Assembly (NCBI GenBank): GCA_029243605.1
Contig: JAQWRT010000045.1
Coordinates: 1-64,000 of the forward strand
Source: Myxococcota bacterium
GTDB taxonomy: Bacteria; Myxococcota_A; UBA9160; UBA4427
DNA: 64,000 bases
Direction of reading: 5' to 3'
The notes under the pieces were generated by a model. It ran no database searches. It worked only from the letters and a program-made list of their open reading frames with translations, and was not told the origin of the DNA. Both the position numbers and the translations under genes were made by a program. Each line of letters starts with the position of its first letter. Positions within the stretch are counted from its first letter, which is position 1. Shown in pieces: positions 54,188-62,637 of the stretch.

Positions 54188-56338
54188 TTGCTGAAAAACC
54201 TGCTTTCCCCAATCCGAATCGGGAATCTCGAACTCCGTAATCGCATGGCGGTGGCGCCCATGGGCGTCGAAATCGCCGAGGCCGATGGGAAAGTCCGCGA
54301 GCCGGTCATCGCCTATTACGAGGAACGCGCACGCGGTGGAGCCGGGCTCATCATCACCGAGAACACCTCGGCGTGTTATCCCCGGGGTGCGAATTCGGCT
54401 CACGAGCTCGGTGTCTCGAGCGACGATTTCCTTCCTGGACTCAAGGCGTTGACCGAGCGTGTTCACGCCCACGGCGCGCCGATCGCAATTCAGCTCGCCC
54501 ACCACGGAAAGGTGGGGCGTCTAGACACTCAGCAGAACCGGCCACTCCTGATGCCTTCGACCCCCCGGAAGGGCCTACGTATCGATGGCCCCCTCGACCT
54601 CAGTCTCGAAGAAATGGGGCTCATGGCCGCCGCCGCTGGCAAGGGCCGCCCCACTGTCCACGAAGCCACAGTTGAGGATCTCCAAGCCCTCGCCCAGGAC
54701 TTCGCCGAAGCGGCAGAGAGAGCCCAACGGGCCGGCTTCGACGGCGTGGAGATCCATGGCGCCCACGGATATATCTTCTCGGAGTTTCTCTCCCCCGCCT
54801 GGAATTTCCGAGAGGACGAGTACGGCGGCGCCTTGGAGAATCGAGCGCGGCTCCTCTGTGAAGTCATCGCCGCCTGCAAAACGGCGACGGGAGGCGAATT
54901 TCCAGTCTGGTGCCGAATCGACGGGGTGGAATTCGGAGAAGAGAACGGCATTCGCCCAGAGGACGCCCAGCGCACCGCCGAACTCGCGGTAGAAGCGGGA
55001 GCGGACGCGATTCACGTCAGCGCCTACGCGCATCCCCTGGGTGCTGGCTTCACCCTGGCGCCCATCGTCCACGCGGAGAGCGGCTTCGCGGAACTCGCGG
55101 CGGGCATCAAGGCGCGGGTTTCGGTCCCGGTGATCGCCGTGGGGCGGATCTCTCCCGAAGCGGGCGACAGGTTGGTGGAGCGGGGCTCCGCTGATTTGGT
55201 GGCCTTCGGGCGACCCACCCTGGCCGACCCAGCCATGCCCGGCAAGCTCGCCCAGGGCCGAGAAGCCTCTATTCGCCCCTGCGTGTATTGCTATACCTGC
55301 GTAGCTCAGGCCTTTTTCGACCGGTCGGTCCGCTGCGCGGTCAACCCCGTGACAGCGAACGAGGTCGAGTTCTCCTCTCGACTCCGTGGAAAGACCTCGA
55401 CGCCCAAGCGCGTATTGATCGCCGGAGGCGGCCCTGCTGGGCTCGAGGCCGCTCGGGTCGCGGCGACTCGGGGGCACAGGGTCACCCTCTACGAAAAGGC
55501 GAACCAGCTCGGTGGAACCCTTCGCTTCGCCGCCCTGGTCTATGAACCCAACGAACGCCTCCTGGACTGGTTGCAGCACGAGGTTCGCGAACTGGGTGTC
55601 GAAATCGTTCTGGGCCGAACCCTGGGAATCGCAGATATCGCCGAGCAAGCACCCGATGTCGTCATGGTCGCCACCGGAGCGCGGCGAGAAAAACCCCAGA
55701 TCGAAGGGATCGACCTCCCCCATGTGCTCGACGGCGACTCCCTGCGAGCGCTGATGACCGGGGAAAGCCCCGCCGGACCGGCGCCGGCTCTCGGCATTCT
55801 CGACCGATTGATCGTCGGAGCCGGTAGGCTCTTAGGAATCCTTCGCAGCCCAGGTCGCCTACGTACGCTTTCCCACCGCTACATGCCGATTGGCAAACAG
55901 GTCGTGATCGTCGGAGGGGGCCTGGTGGGGGCTGAACTCGCCGAATTTCTCGCCGAGCGCGGGCGCTCTGTCACCCTCGTGGAAGAGGGAGAACTCTTCG
56001 CTTCCCAGATGGCTCACCCCCGACGATGGCGGGTTCTCCACGATCTACGCGAAGCCGGAGTCGAACTCATCAACCGGGCCTCGGTCGACCGAATCACACC
56101 CCAGAGCGTTCACCTCACGCTCTCAACCGAAGGCGAGCAAACAGAATCCCGAGAAATCTCGGCGGAAAGCGTCATCGTCACCCTGGGTCTCGAGCCCGAT
56201 CCCGACCTATCCAATCGCCTCGAGTCGGAAGGTGTGCGGGTCGTTTCTATAGGAGACTGCACCGGCGTTAGCTATATCGAGGGTGCCATCCACGAAGGCT
56301 TCAAGGCAGCCCTCGCCCTAGAGGACGCCGAGAACTGA
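54188..56338 (+). CDS. NADH:flavin oxidoreductase of the 2,4-dienoyl-CoA reductase type
   Basis: 716 residues from TTG 54188; no in-frame ATG lies before the conserved LLSPIRIGNLELRNR. An FMN TIM-barrel (~1-370, GAHGYIFSEFLSPAWN) is followed by a 4Fe-4S cluster site (CVYCYTC near 370 with a fourth Cys in VRCAVNP), then an FAD domain (VLIAGGGPAGLEAARV) and an NAD(P) domain (VVIVGGGLVGAELAEFL). This is the FadH/BaiCD-like architecture that reduces C=C bonds of dienoyl-CoAs or steroid and bile-acid-like enones. The gene heads a three-gene run with an NTF2-like protein and a second OYE. Confidence 0.9.
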   Translation: MLKNLLSPIRIGNLELRNRMAVAPMGVEIAEADGKVREPVIAYYEERARGGAGLIITENTSACYPRGANSAHELGVSSDDFLPGLKALTERVHAHGAPIAIQLAHHGKVGRLDTQQNRPLLMPSTPRKGLRIDGPLDLSLEEMGLMAAAAGKGRPTVHEATVEDLQALAQDFAEAAERAQRAGFDGVEIHGAHGYIFSEFLSPAWNFREDEYGGALENRARLLCEVIAACKTATGGEFPVWCRIDGVEFGEENGIRPEDAQRTAELAVEAGADAIHVSAYAHPLGAGFTLAPIVHAESGFAELAAGIKARVSVPVIAVGRISPEAGDRLVERGSADLVAFGRPTLADPAMPGKLAQGREASIRPCVYCYTCVAQAFFDRSVRCAVNPVTANEVEFSSRLRGKTSTPKRVLIAGGGPAGLEAARVAATRGHRVTLYEKANQLGGTLRFAALVYEPNERLLDWLQHEVRELGVEIVLGRTLGIADIAEQAPDVVMVATGARREKPQIEGIDLPHVLDGDSLRALMTGESPAGPAPALGILDRLIVGAGRLLGILRSPGRLRTLSHRYMPIGKQVVIVGGGLVGAELAEFLAERGRSVTLVEEGELFASQMAHPRRWRVLHDLREAGVELINRASVDRITPQSVHLTLSTEGEQTESREISAESVIVTLGLEPDPDLSNRLESEGVRVVSIGDCTGVSYIEGAIHEGFKAALALEDAEN

Positions 56339-56379
56339 TACTGAAACGCGAACCAAACGATCTACAGGAGAAATTGACC

Positions 56380-56991
56380 ATGAGCGATGGAGCGAACGAC
56401 GAAAAGAAAGCTCAGCGAACACTGACACGCGAAGGCATAGGAATCGAAGACGGCCTTCCTCTGGAAGTCGGCGATGGCGGCGTCGATGATCTCCGCAAGG
56501 GCATTCAGATGCTCATGGACATCGAAGCGATTCGCCAACTCAAGCATGCCTATTTTCGCTGTATCGATACCGCGAACTTCGAAGAACTCGGATCGCTCTT
56601 CCATGAAGATGTCCTCGTTCATTTCGTCGGCGGAAGCTACGAATGGAAGCTTCAGGGCAAGGACGAGTATCTCGGCTCCGTCAAGAAATCATTCACGGAT
56701 CAATCCGTCGGCCACCACAACGGCCACCATCCCGAGATCCAGATGCTCAGTGAAACCGAGGCTACGGGGATCTGGTACCTCGCCGATAATATGTGGGTCA
56801 TGAATTACAACTTTTTCACGACGGGTACTGCCATCTATTGGGATCGCTATCTCAAGGTCGATGGGCGTTGGCTGATCAAGGATACGCGCTACGAGAGAAT
56901 CTACGAAATCAACCAGGCTCTCAAAGAACGTCCCGCCTTTTCAGCTCACTATCTGGGGTCCCACGGAACTCCCCTTGAGAGCCAAGACTAA
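56380..56991 (+). CDS. SnoaL/NTF2-like protein
   Basis: About 203 residues from ATG 56380, with CAGGAG 9 nt upstream. A disordered acidic N-terminal ~45 residues is followed by the SnoaL cone-fold: EAIRQLKHAYFRCIDTANFE, then LFHEDVLVHFVGGSYEW, NGHHPEIQMLSETEATGIW and YLKVDGRWLIKDTRYERIYE. Members are enzymes or accessory proteins that act on ring-shaped or lipid substrates. Its position between two FMN reductases strongly suggests the same pathway. Confidence 0.85.
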   Translation: MSDGANDEKKAQRTLTREGIGIEDGLPLEVGDGGVDDLRKGIQMLMDIEAIRQLKHAYFRCIDTANFEELGSLFHEDVLVHFVGGSYEWKLQGKDEYLGSVKKSFTDQSVGHHNGHHPEIQMLSETEATGIWYLADNMWVMNYNFFTTGTAIYWDRYLKVDGRWLIKDTRYERIYEINQALKERPAFSAHYLGSHGTPLESQD

Positions 56992-56995
56992 GCCC

Positions 56996-58183
56996 ATGGA
57001 AAACAGTCTACAGGCACCCTTCAAGCCATTCGACAGCGCCCAGCTCGGCCCTCTTACCCTTCGCAATCGCTTCATCAAGGCGGCTACTTTCGAGGGACTC
57101 GCGTCGGAGAACGTAGTCAACGACGAGCTGATCACATTTCATCGGCGAATAGCTCAGGGCGGGGTCGGCATGACGACGATCGCCTACTGCGCGGTTGCTC
57201 CCGATGGTCAGGGAGCGCCCAATGAAATCATCGTGCGTCCCGCCGCTGCAGCGGGCCTGAGACGCTTCGTTGATGCAATCCACGAGGAAGGTGCCGCCGC
57301 CTCGATCCAACTCGGGCACGCGGGCCCCGTCGCCGCGGGGGCTGGGCAAAAAGGACTCTCTCCCTCCAAGGTCTTCTCGCCCCAGGCCCTGCGCTTCACT
57401 CGAGCCGCCAACGAGGCCGATCTTGAGAGAATCATTCAGGACTTCGCGCGCGCTGCCAAGATTGTGGTCGATTCGGGATTCGACGCGATCGAATTGCATT
57501 TCGGGCACGGTTACCTGATCAGTTCCTTTCTCAGCCCATCGCTGAACCGCCGCAAGGATCGCTGGGGAGGAAGCCTCGAAAATAGGGCTCGCCTAGCGAG
57601 GGAGACGGCCCGAGCAGTCCGTGAAGCCGTCGGCAACGAGACGGCCCTAATCGCCAAATTCAACATGGCCGACGGGGCCAAGGGCGGCTTCTGGCTCGAC
57701 GAGAGTGTTTCCGTGGCAAAACTCCTTGAATCTGACGGACACTTGGATGCCCTGGAACTCACGGGGGGCAGCTCCTTTCAAAATCCGATGTACACCTTTC
57801 GCGGTGAGGCCCCCATCCACGAAATGGCAGCCGCCTTCCCCCAGCCCCTCCGTACCGGCTTCAAGCTCGGCGCTGGACGCTTCCTGCGCGAATACCCCTT
57901 TCAGCCGGCTTTTCTTTTGCCCTATGCCCGGCAATTCCGCGCTGAGCTCAAAATGCCGCTAGTCCTACTCGGCGGTCTGGGCCGGCTGGATACCGTCGAG
58001 GGCGCTCTCGCAGAGGGCTTCGAATTCGTCTCCCTGGGACGCGCACTTCTGCGTGAACCCAACCTGATAAAGCGCTGGCAAGAGGGCAGTCGCGGGGAAG
58101 CCCTGTGCATCAACTGCAACAAATGCATCCCCACGATCTACCAGGGGACTCATTGCGTGCTGGCCCCAAGCTCGATTCGCTGA
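56996..58183 (+). CDS. NADH:flavin oxidoreductase (OYE family) with short C-terminal Cys cluster
   Basis: 395 residues from ATG 56996. An FMN TIM-barrel with GPLTLRNRFIKAATFEGLAS and LHFGHGYLISSFLSPSLN. It ends in CINCNKCIPTIYQGTHC, a CxxCxxC...C set that in the larger reductases binds 4Fe-4S, but no FAD or NAD domain follows. The protein stops nine residues after the last Cys, and no frameshift is visible. Electron transfer would need a partner protein, perhaps the large reductase at 54188. Confidence 0.87.
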   Translation: MENSLQAPFKPFDSAQLGPLTLRNRFIKAATFEGLASENVVNDELITFHRRIAQGGVGMTTIAYCAVAPDGQGAPNEIIVRPAAAAGLRRFVDAIHEEGAAASIQLGHAGPVAAGAGQKGLSPSKVFSPQALRFTRAANEADLERIIQDFARAAKIVVDSGFDAIELHFGHGYLISSFLSPSLNRRKDRWGGSLENRARLARETARAVREAVGNETALIAKFNMADGAKGGFWLDESVSVAKLLESDGHLDALELTGGSSFQNPMYTFRGEAPIHEMAAAFPQPLRTGFKLGAGRFLREYPFQPAFLLPYARQFRAELKMPLVLLGGLGRLDTVEGALAEGFEFVSLGRALLREPNLIKRWQEGSRGEALCINCNKCIPTIYQGTHCVLAPSSIR

Positions 58184-58227
58184 GCGGGGCGCTCCACGAA
58201 GACTTCTCCCCGGTCTACACCCAGGCG

Positions 58228-58890
58228 CTATCCGCGCGCGAGGCCTCGCAGGATGATCTCGGTGAGGTCGTCAGCCGTCTGCTTGGCCGACTTCGAAATC
58301 ATGGGAAGAACGTCGGGGTGGGAGAATTGCTGGCCGAGGCCAGCCAATACATGGGCCACTGCGGCGGTATCCATAGACGAAATGTCGCCGCGCTCGACCG
58401 CCAGATCGAGCAGCCTCTGAACGATCCCCGTCAAATAGTTTTCGTGGGCATCGAATATTCGCCTAGCCCCGGGCAGAGCTGAAAAGCTCCGAGCCATCTC
58501 CCCCTTCTCGGATTGCACAGCCCGATTGGCGTTGGCGAGATAGCTACGGAGAGACGAGAGAGGCGCCAACTCCGGATCGAGAGACTCAATGGCCTCCCGG
58601 CCGATCCGGTGCAAGCGGCGGTCGGTCACCGTCAGGACCAACTCATCCTTGCTGGGTGAAATTCCGTAGAGGGTACGGAGCGAACAGTTCACCCGAGCCG
58701 CGATCTGGGCCATGGTGACATCCACCAGGCCCTCCTCGATGACCAACTCCTCGAGTTCGTCGAGCAGCTCGCGCTGACGTCCCGTCAGGCGCTGCTCGAT
58801 TTCTTGGGGCAGCAGCGGTTTCGGTGGGCGAACGCCCGGGAGGCTAAGGCGCATCACCTTTCGCTCCCGAGCCGCTTCGGCTGCACTCAC
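58228..58890 (-). CDS. TetR-family transcriptional regulator
   Basis: 220 residues from GTG 58890, whose codon overlaps the AtuA-family stop (GTGA). The N-terminal helix-turn-helix is VDVTMAQIAARVNCSLRTLY (~62-81), after a basic/proline-rich leader of about 40 residues. An all-helical ligand-binding domain follows. A start at ATG 58854 is possible. It is the last gene of the carboxylase/AtuA operon and is the obvious candidate for its repressor, sensing an isoprenoid or branched-chain CoA-related ligand. No operator is assigned. Confidence 0.88.
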   Translation of the reverse strand: MSAAEAARERKVMRLSLPGVRPPKPLLPQEIEQRLTGRQRELLDELEELVIEEGLVDVTMAQIAARVNCSLRTLYGISPSKDELVLTVTDRRLHRIGREAIESLDPELAPLSSLRSYLANANRAVQSEKGEMARSFSALPGARRIFDAHENYLTGIVQRLLDLAVERGDISSMDTAAVAHVLAGLGQQFSHPDVLPMISKSAKQTADDLTEIILRGLARG

Positions 58891-60641
58891 GGCAACAGCG
58901 CTTCGGGCATGTCGACGACCCGGGCTCGAAGCCACTCGCCCAAACTCTTGGCTTGAGCGTCTTGCCGGGTAGAAGCCGCGACCCCTTCCTCGAGCAGGCC
59001 ATGGATCAGGAAATTAAGCGAGCGCAGAGCCGGCAAAGCATGCCGATCCACTTGCATGGAAGCGGTTTCCGGCAGCAGCTCCTGGAGTTTCTCGACAGTG
59101 AGAAATTCGTCCAGCCAGGCCCAGGCCTCATCGCTCCGAGCGAACACGCCCAGGTTGGCGTTGCCACCCTTGTCCCCGGAGCGCGAGCCGTAGACCAGCC
59201 CAAGGGGGGCTCGGCGTGTAGGACCTGTCGGAAGCTCGACATCCGGACCCTCGGTGGCACTCACCGACACATCGCCCGGCGGAATCACCGAAGAAACCTC
59301 TCGGGCCTCCTCACCCAGAACAACGACTTCCTGGGGAACAGTCGCCGAGGCAATACAGGCGGGTTCGTAGACGCCGAAGGGCCGGCCATTGCCTGGCCCA
59401 CCCCCCACCCCGAAGAAGCCAGGAATCGTGGCCAGCGCGAGATCGCCCATCCCGTTGGAAAAGGCGCGGCCCACCTTGGCGGAGTCGGGGTCCTTTACGC
59501 TGATCTTCAGGATAGCCACGGCCTCCTCGTTAGTCTCGGGATCTTCGCAATCGTTGCGCATGAGCCGAGTGGTCGCCTGGGCGTAATCGTCCGGGCTATA
59601 GGGTGACGCCAACCAAAAGGCCTCTTCGATCAGAGCGGCTTTGGCTTCGATATCCAGGCCAGTGAGACAAACATTGACATCATTGCGGAAACCTCCGGCG
59701 CGGTTGATACAGACTTTCAGCGTCGACGGCGGGGGTTCGCCCTGGATCCCATGCATACGAACGCGATCGGTCTCAAGCTGCTCGAGTTCGATCGTATCGA
59801 AGCGGGTAGTCACATCGGGCCCAAAATATTCGGGGCCGCCGATTTCATAAAGGAGCTGGGACGTCACCGTACCAACGGACACTTCGCCCCCGGTGCCGTC
59901 GTGCTTTCCGATCACAGAGGAGCCATCCTCGGCGATGTCTGCCCATGGGAAGCCCGTTCGAGTCATGCCAGACACTTCGGTGAAAAAGGAATAATTCCCA
60001 CCCGTGGCCTGGGTCCCGCATTCGATCACGTGCCCCGCCGTCACAGCACCCGCCAGGGCATTCCAATCATCGCGCGCCCAGCCGTGATGGAAGGCTGCGG
60101 GCCCGCAAACCACCGCGGCATCGGTGGTTCGGCCAGTGATCACGATATCCGCGCCCTGCTCCAGGGCATCGACGATTCCCCAACAGCCGAAATACGCGTT
60201 GGCCGTCAGAAAAGAGGCTTCCTTGATGGGCTCCCCCGTCTCAAAATGGCGGAGCTGATCCGTGGCGATGAGATCGTCCATCCGCGGCATCAAATTATCA
60301 CCCTGCACGTAGGCGATTTTTGGATTCAGTCCCAATTTCTGCGCCACCTCGGCGACAGCTTCGGCGCAATTGTCGGGATCGAGGCCGCCAGCATTTGTTA
60401 CAACCTTGATTCCCTTATCGAGGCAGGTGCCCATCACCTCTTCCATCTGGGTCACAAAGGTGCGTGCGTAGCCCGCGCCAGGCCGCTTGGCCTGGGTTCG
60501 CGCCAGGATCAACATCGTCAACTCAGCGAGCCAATCACCGGTCAGAAAATCGATGGGACCCCCTTCGACCATCTCTTTCGCCGCCGACATTCGATCCCCG
60601 AAAAAACCCGAGCAGTTCGCGACTCGAACAGGGTTGGTCAT
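58887..60641 (-). CDS. AtuA-family (DUF1446) acyclic terpene utilisation protein
   Basis: 584 residues from ATG 60641 with AAGGAGAG upstream. The conserved opening VRVANCSGFFGDRMSAAKEM, IDFLTGDWLAELTML, VVTNAGGLDPDNCAEAVAEV and later ITGRTTDAAVVCGPAAFHHG are typical of AtuA/DUF1446. In Pseudomonas AtuA is needed for growth on citronellol and geraniol, with an unknown catalytic role. The C-terminal ~110 residues include a second small domain. It follows the acyl-CoA carboxylase genes in the same orientation. Confidence 0.88.
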   Translation of the reverse strand: MTNPVRVANCSGFFGDRMSAAKEMVEGGPIDFLTGDWLAELTMLILARTQAKRPGAGYARTFVTQMEEVMGTCLDKGIKVVTNAGGLDPDNCAEAVAEVAQKLGLNPKIAYVQGDNLMPRMDDLIATDQLRHFETGEPIKEASFLTANAYFGCWGIVDALEQGADIVITGRTTDAAVVCGPAAFHHGWARDDWNALAGAVTAGHVIECGTQATGGNYSFFTEVSGMTRTGFPWADIAEDGSSVIGKHDGTGGEVSVGTVTSQLLYEIGGPEYFGPDVTTRFDTIELEQLETDRVRMHGIQGEPPPSTLKVCINRAGGFRNDVNVCLTGLDIEAKAALIEEAFWLASPYSPDDYAQATTRLMRNDCEDPETNEEAVAILKISVKDPDSAKVGRAFSNGMGDLALATIPGFFGVGGGPGNGRPFGVYEPACIASATVPQEVVVLGEEAREVSSVIPPGDVSVSATEGPDVELPTGPTRRAPLGLVYGSRSGDKGGNANLGVFARSDEAWAWLDEFLTVEKLQELLPETASMQVDRHALPALRSLNFLIHGLLEEGVAASTRQDAQAKSLGEWLRARVVDMPEALLP

Positions 60642-60699
60642 AAAATCTCTCCTTCTCAATTCACATTTATCTGAACGGACGGGCCCAAAGCCTCATCTA

Positions 60700-62637
60700 C
60701 TATTCTTCAGCGGCTTCGGGCTCAACCACTAGCAGCAGTGTTCCACTCTCCACCTGGTCTCCCAAAGCAATGCGCACTTCAGAAACCACGCCATCTTCCA
60801 TGGCACTCATGGGGTGCTCCATCTTCATGGCTTCCAGGACCACCAGGGTTTGGCCCGCTGAAACTCGATCGCCGGCCTGTACCCGGAGATCGATCACCTT
60901 CCCGGGCATCCGTGCCACGAAGCCTCCCTCGGATTCATCGGAACCCGGCAGGACGAAGCGCGGCTGAACGATGAATTCCAGATCGCCTCTCGGGCCGAGC
61001 ACGATGATCCGATCCCGAGTTCGGGTGACCCGGGCGTGGCTTCGACGCCCGCCGATCTCGACATCAATGCCCTCTTCGCTCCAAGAATGGATGCGGGCCT
61101 CAGCTCCCTCGGAAAATTTGAATCGGCCATCTCGCAGGGTCCGGTAGCGAACTTGCACCTGCTCTTCGCCGTAGGCAAGGACCAACTCCTGATCGGGCAT
61201 CCGGGCATTGCGCCAGCCCGAGGGGGTCTGGGCCAGGACTCCGGCGTTGGACCTATTCGCTTGGCTCACCCAGAGCGCCGCCATCTGAGCCGCGCGCTCG
61301 AGTTCCGCCGGTGAGGGCAAAAGAGATCTAGGCGGTGCCACCCGCTCGATGAAATCCGTTGTCGTATCGCCCGCCAGGAACTCTGCATTACGGAGAGTCG
61401 CCGTCAAAAAATCCCGGTTGGTGATCAACCCGCCGAGATGTGTGCGCTCCAGAGCCAGCGCCAGACGGCCGGCTGCCTCGGCCCGGGTCGGACCGTGAGC
61501 GATCACCTTGGCCAGCATGGGATCGAAATCCACACCGATGACCGAACCCTGAACGACACCCGAGTCCCAGCGCACTTCGGGCGAAGCAGCTGGCGCGAAG
61601 GCTTCCAGTGTTCCGGTGGCGGGAAGGAAATCATTCTCCGGGTCTTCAGCATAGAGCCTCGCTTCGATCGCTGCGCCCTGGAAGCCGATATCGGACTGGT
61701 CATAACCGAGGGGTTCGCCCGCAGCGATCCGGAGTTGCTCGCGGACGAGATCCACTCCGGTCACCGCTTCGGTGACGGGATGCTCCACTTGGAGACGGGT
61801 ATTGACCTCTAGAAAGAAGAAATCGCCCGTTTCATCATCGAGCAGAAATTCCACGGTTCCCGCCGACTGGTATCCAAGAACCTGGGCCAAACGAAGAGCG
61901 GCTTCGCCCATGGCCTCGCGCGTCCCCAGGTCGATTCGGGGCGAAGGGGACTCTTCGAGAATTTTTTGGTGTCGACGCTGAATCGAGCATTCACGCTCGC
62001 CCAGATGCACCACCGATCCATGAGAATCGCCGAGAATCTGGATCTCAATATGCCGAGCGCGCGCCACGTATCGTTCGAGGAAGACCCGATCATCACCGAA
62101 CCCGCTAGCGGCCTCGCGCTGGGCTGCAGCGACAGACTCTTCCAGGTCGTCCGCCGAACGAACAACTCGCATACCCTTGCCACCACCGCCCGCAGAGGCC
62201 TTGACGAGAAGGGGGTAGCCCACGGCATCGCCCTCCGTGGGATCTTCACTGCCAGGCAGCGTGGGCACCTCGGCCTTCTGGGCAAGCGCCTTGGCCGTGA
62301 TTTTGTCTCCCATCTGCTCGATGACTTTTGGAGATGGGCCCACCCAGGCGATACCCGCGCCGGTGACATCGGCGGCAAAACTCGGGTTCTCGGAAAGGAA
62401 GCCGTAGCCGGGATGGATCGCACCGGCGCCCGTCGCCTGAGCGGCCTCCAAGATCGCCTTGCCATCAAGGTAGGAAGTCGGCAGGCGAACGGCCTCGTCC
62501 GCATCGTCGACAAAGGGCGCGTCGGCATCGGCGTCGACGTATACCGCCACGGTTCGAATTCCCATAGCCCGTGCGCCGCGAATGACGCGCCGGGCGATCT
62601 CACCTCGGTTGGCTACCAGAAGCGTTGAAAAGCTCAC
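60700..62637 (-). CDS. Biotin-dependent acyl-CoA carboxylase alpha subunit (BC + BCCP)
   Basis: 645 residues. An N-terminal biotin carboxylase with ATP-grasp (~1-445, VANRGEIARRVIRGARAMG, ASAGGGGKGMRVVR, FLEVNTRLQVEHPVTE), a middle BT-like linker and a C-terminal BCCP domain with the biotinylation motif VLEAMKMEHPMSA (~610-622). It starts with GTG overlapping the beta-subunit stop (GTGA at 62634-62637), so the alpha and beta subunits are translationally coupled. With AtuA downstream, the best guess is a geranyl-, citronellyl- or methylcrotonyl-type carboxylase. Propionyl/acetyl-CoA carboxylases have different linkers. Confidence 0.93.
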   Translation of the reverse strand: MSFSTLLVANRGEIARRVIRGARAMGIRTVAVYVDADADAPFVDDADEAVRLPTSYLDGKAILEAAQATGAGAIHPGYGFLSENPSFAADVTGAGIAWVGPSPKVIEQMGDKITAKALAQKAEVPTLPGSEDPTEGDAVGYPLLVKASAGGGGKGMRVVRSADDLEESVAAAQREAASGFGDDRVFLERYVARARHIEIQILGDSHGSVVHLGERECSIQRRHQKILEESPSPRIDLGTREAMGEAALRLAQVLGYQSAGTVEFLLDDETGDFFFLEVNTRLQVEHPVTEAVTGVDLVREQLRIAAGEPLGYDQSDIGFQGAAIEARLYAEDPENDFLPATGTLEAFAPAASPEVRWDSGVVQGSVIGVDFDPMLAKVIAHGPTRAEAAGRLALALERTHLGGLITNRDFLTATLRNAEFLAGDTTTDFIERVAPPRSLLPSPAELERAAQMAALWVSQANRSNAGVLAQTPSGWRNARMPDQELVLAYGEEQVQVRYRTLRDGRFKFSEGAEARIHSWSEEGIDVEIGGRRSHARVTRTRDRIIVLGPRGDLEFIVQPRFVLPGSDESEGGFVARMPGKVIDLRVQAGDRVSAGQTLVVLEAMKMEHPMSAMEDGVVSEVRIALGDQVESGTLLLVVEPEAAEE

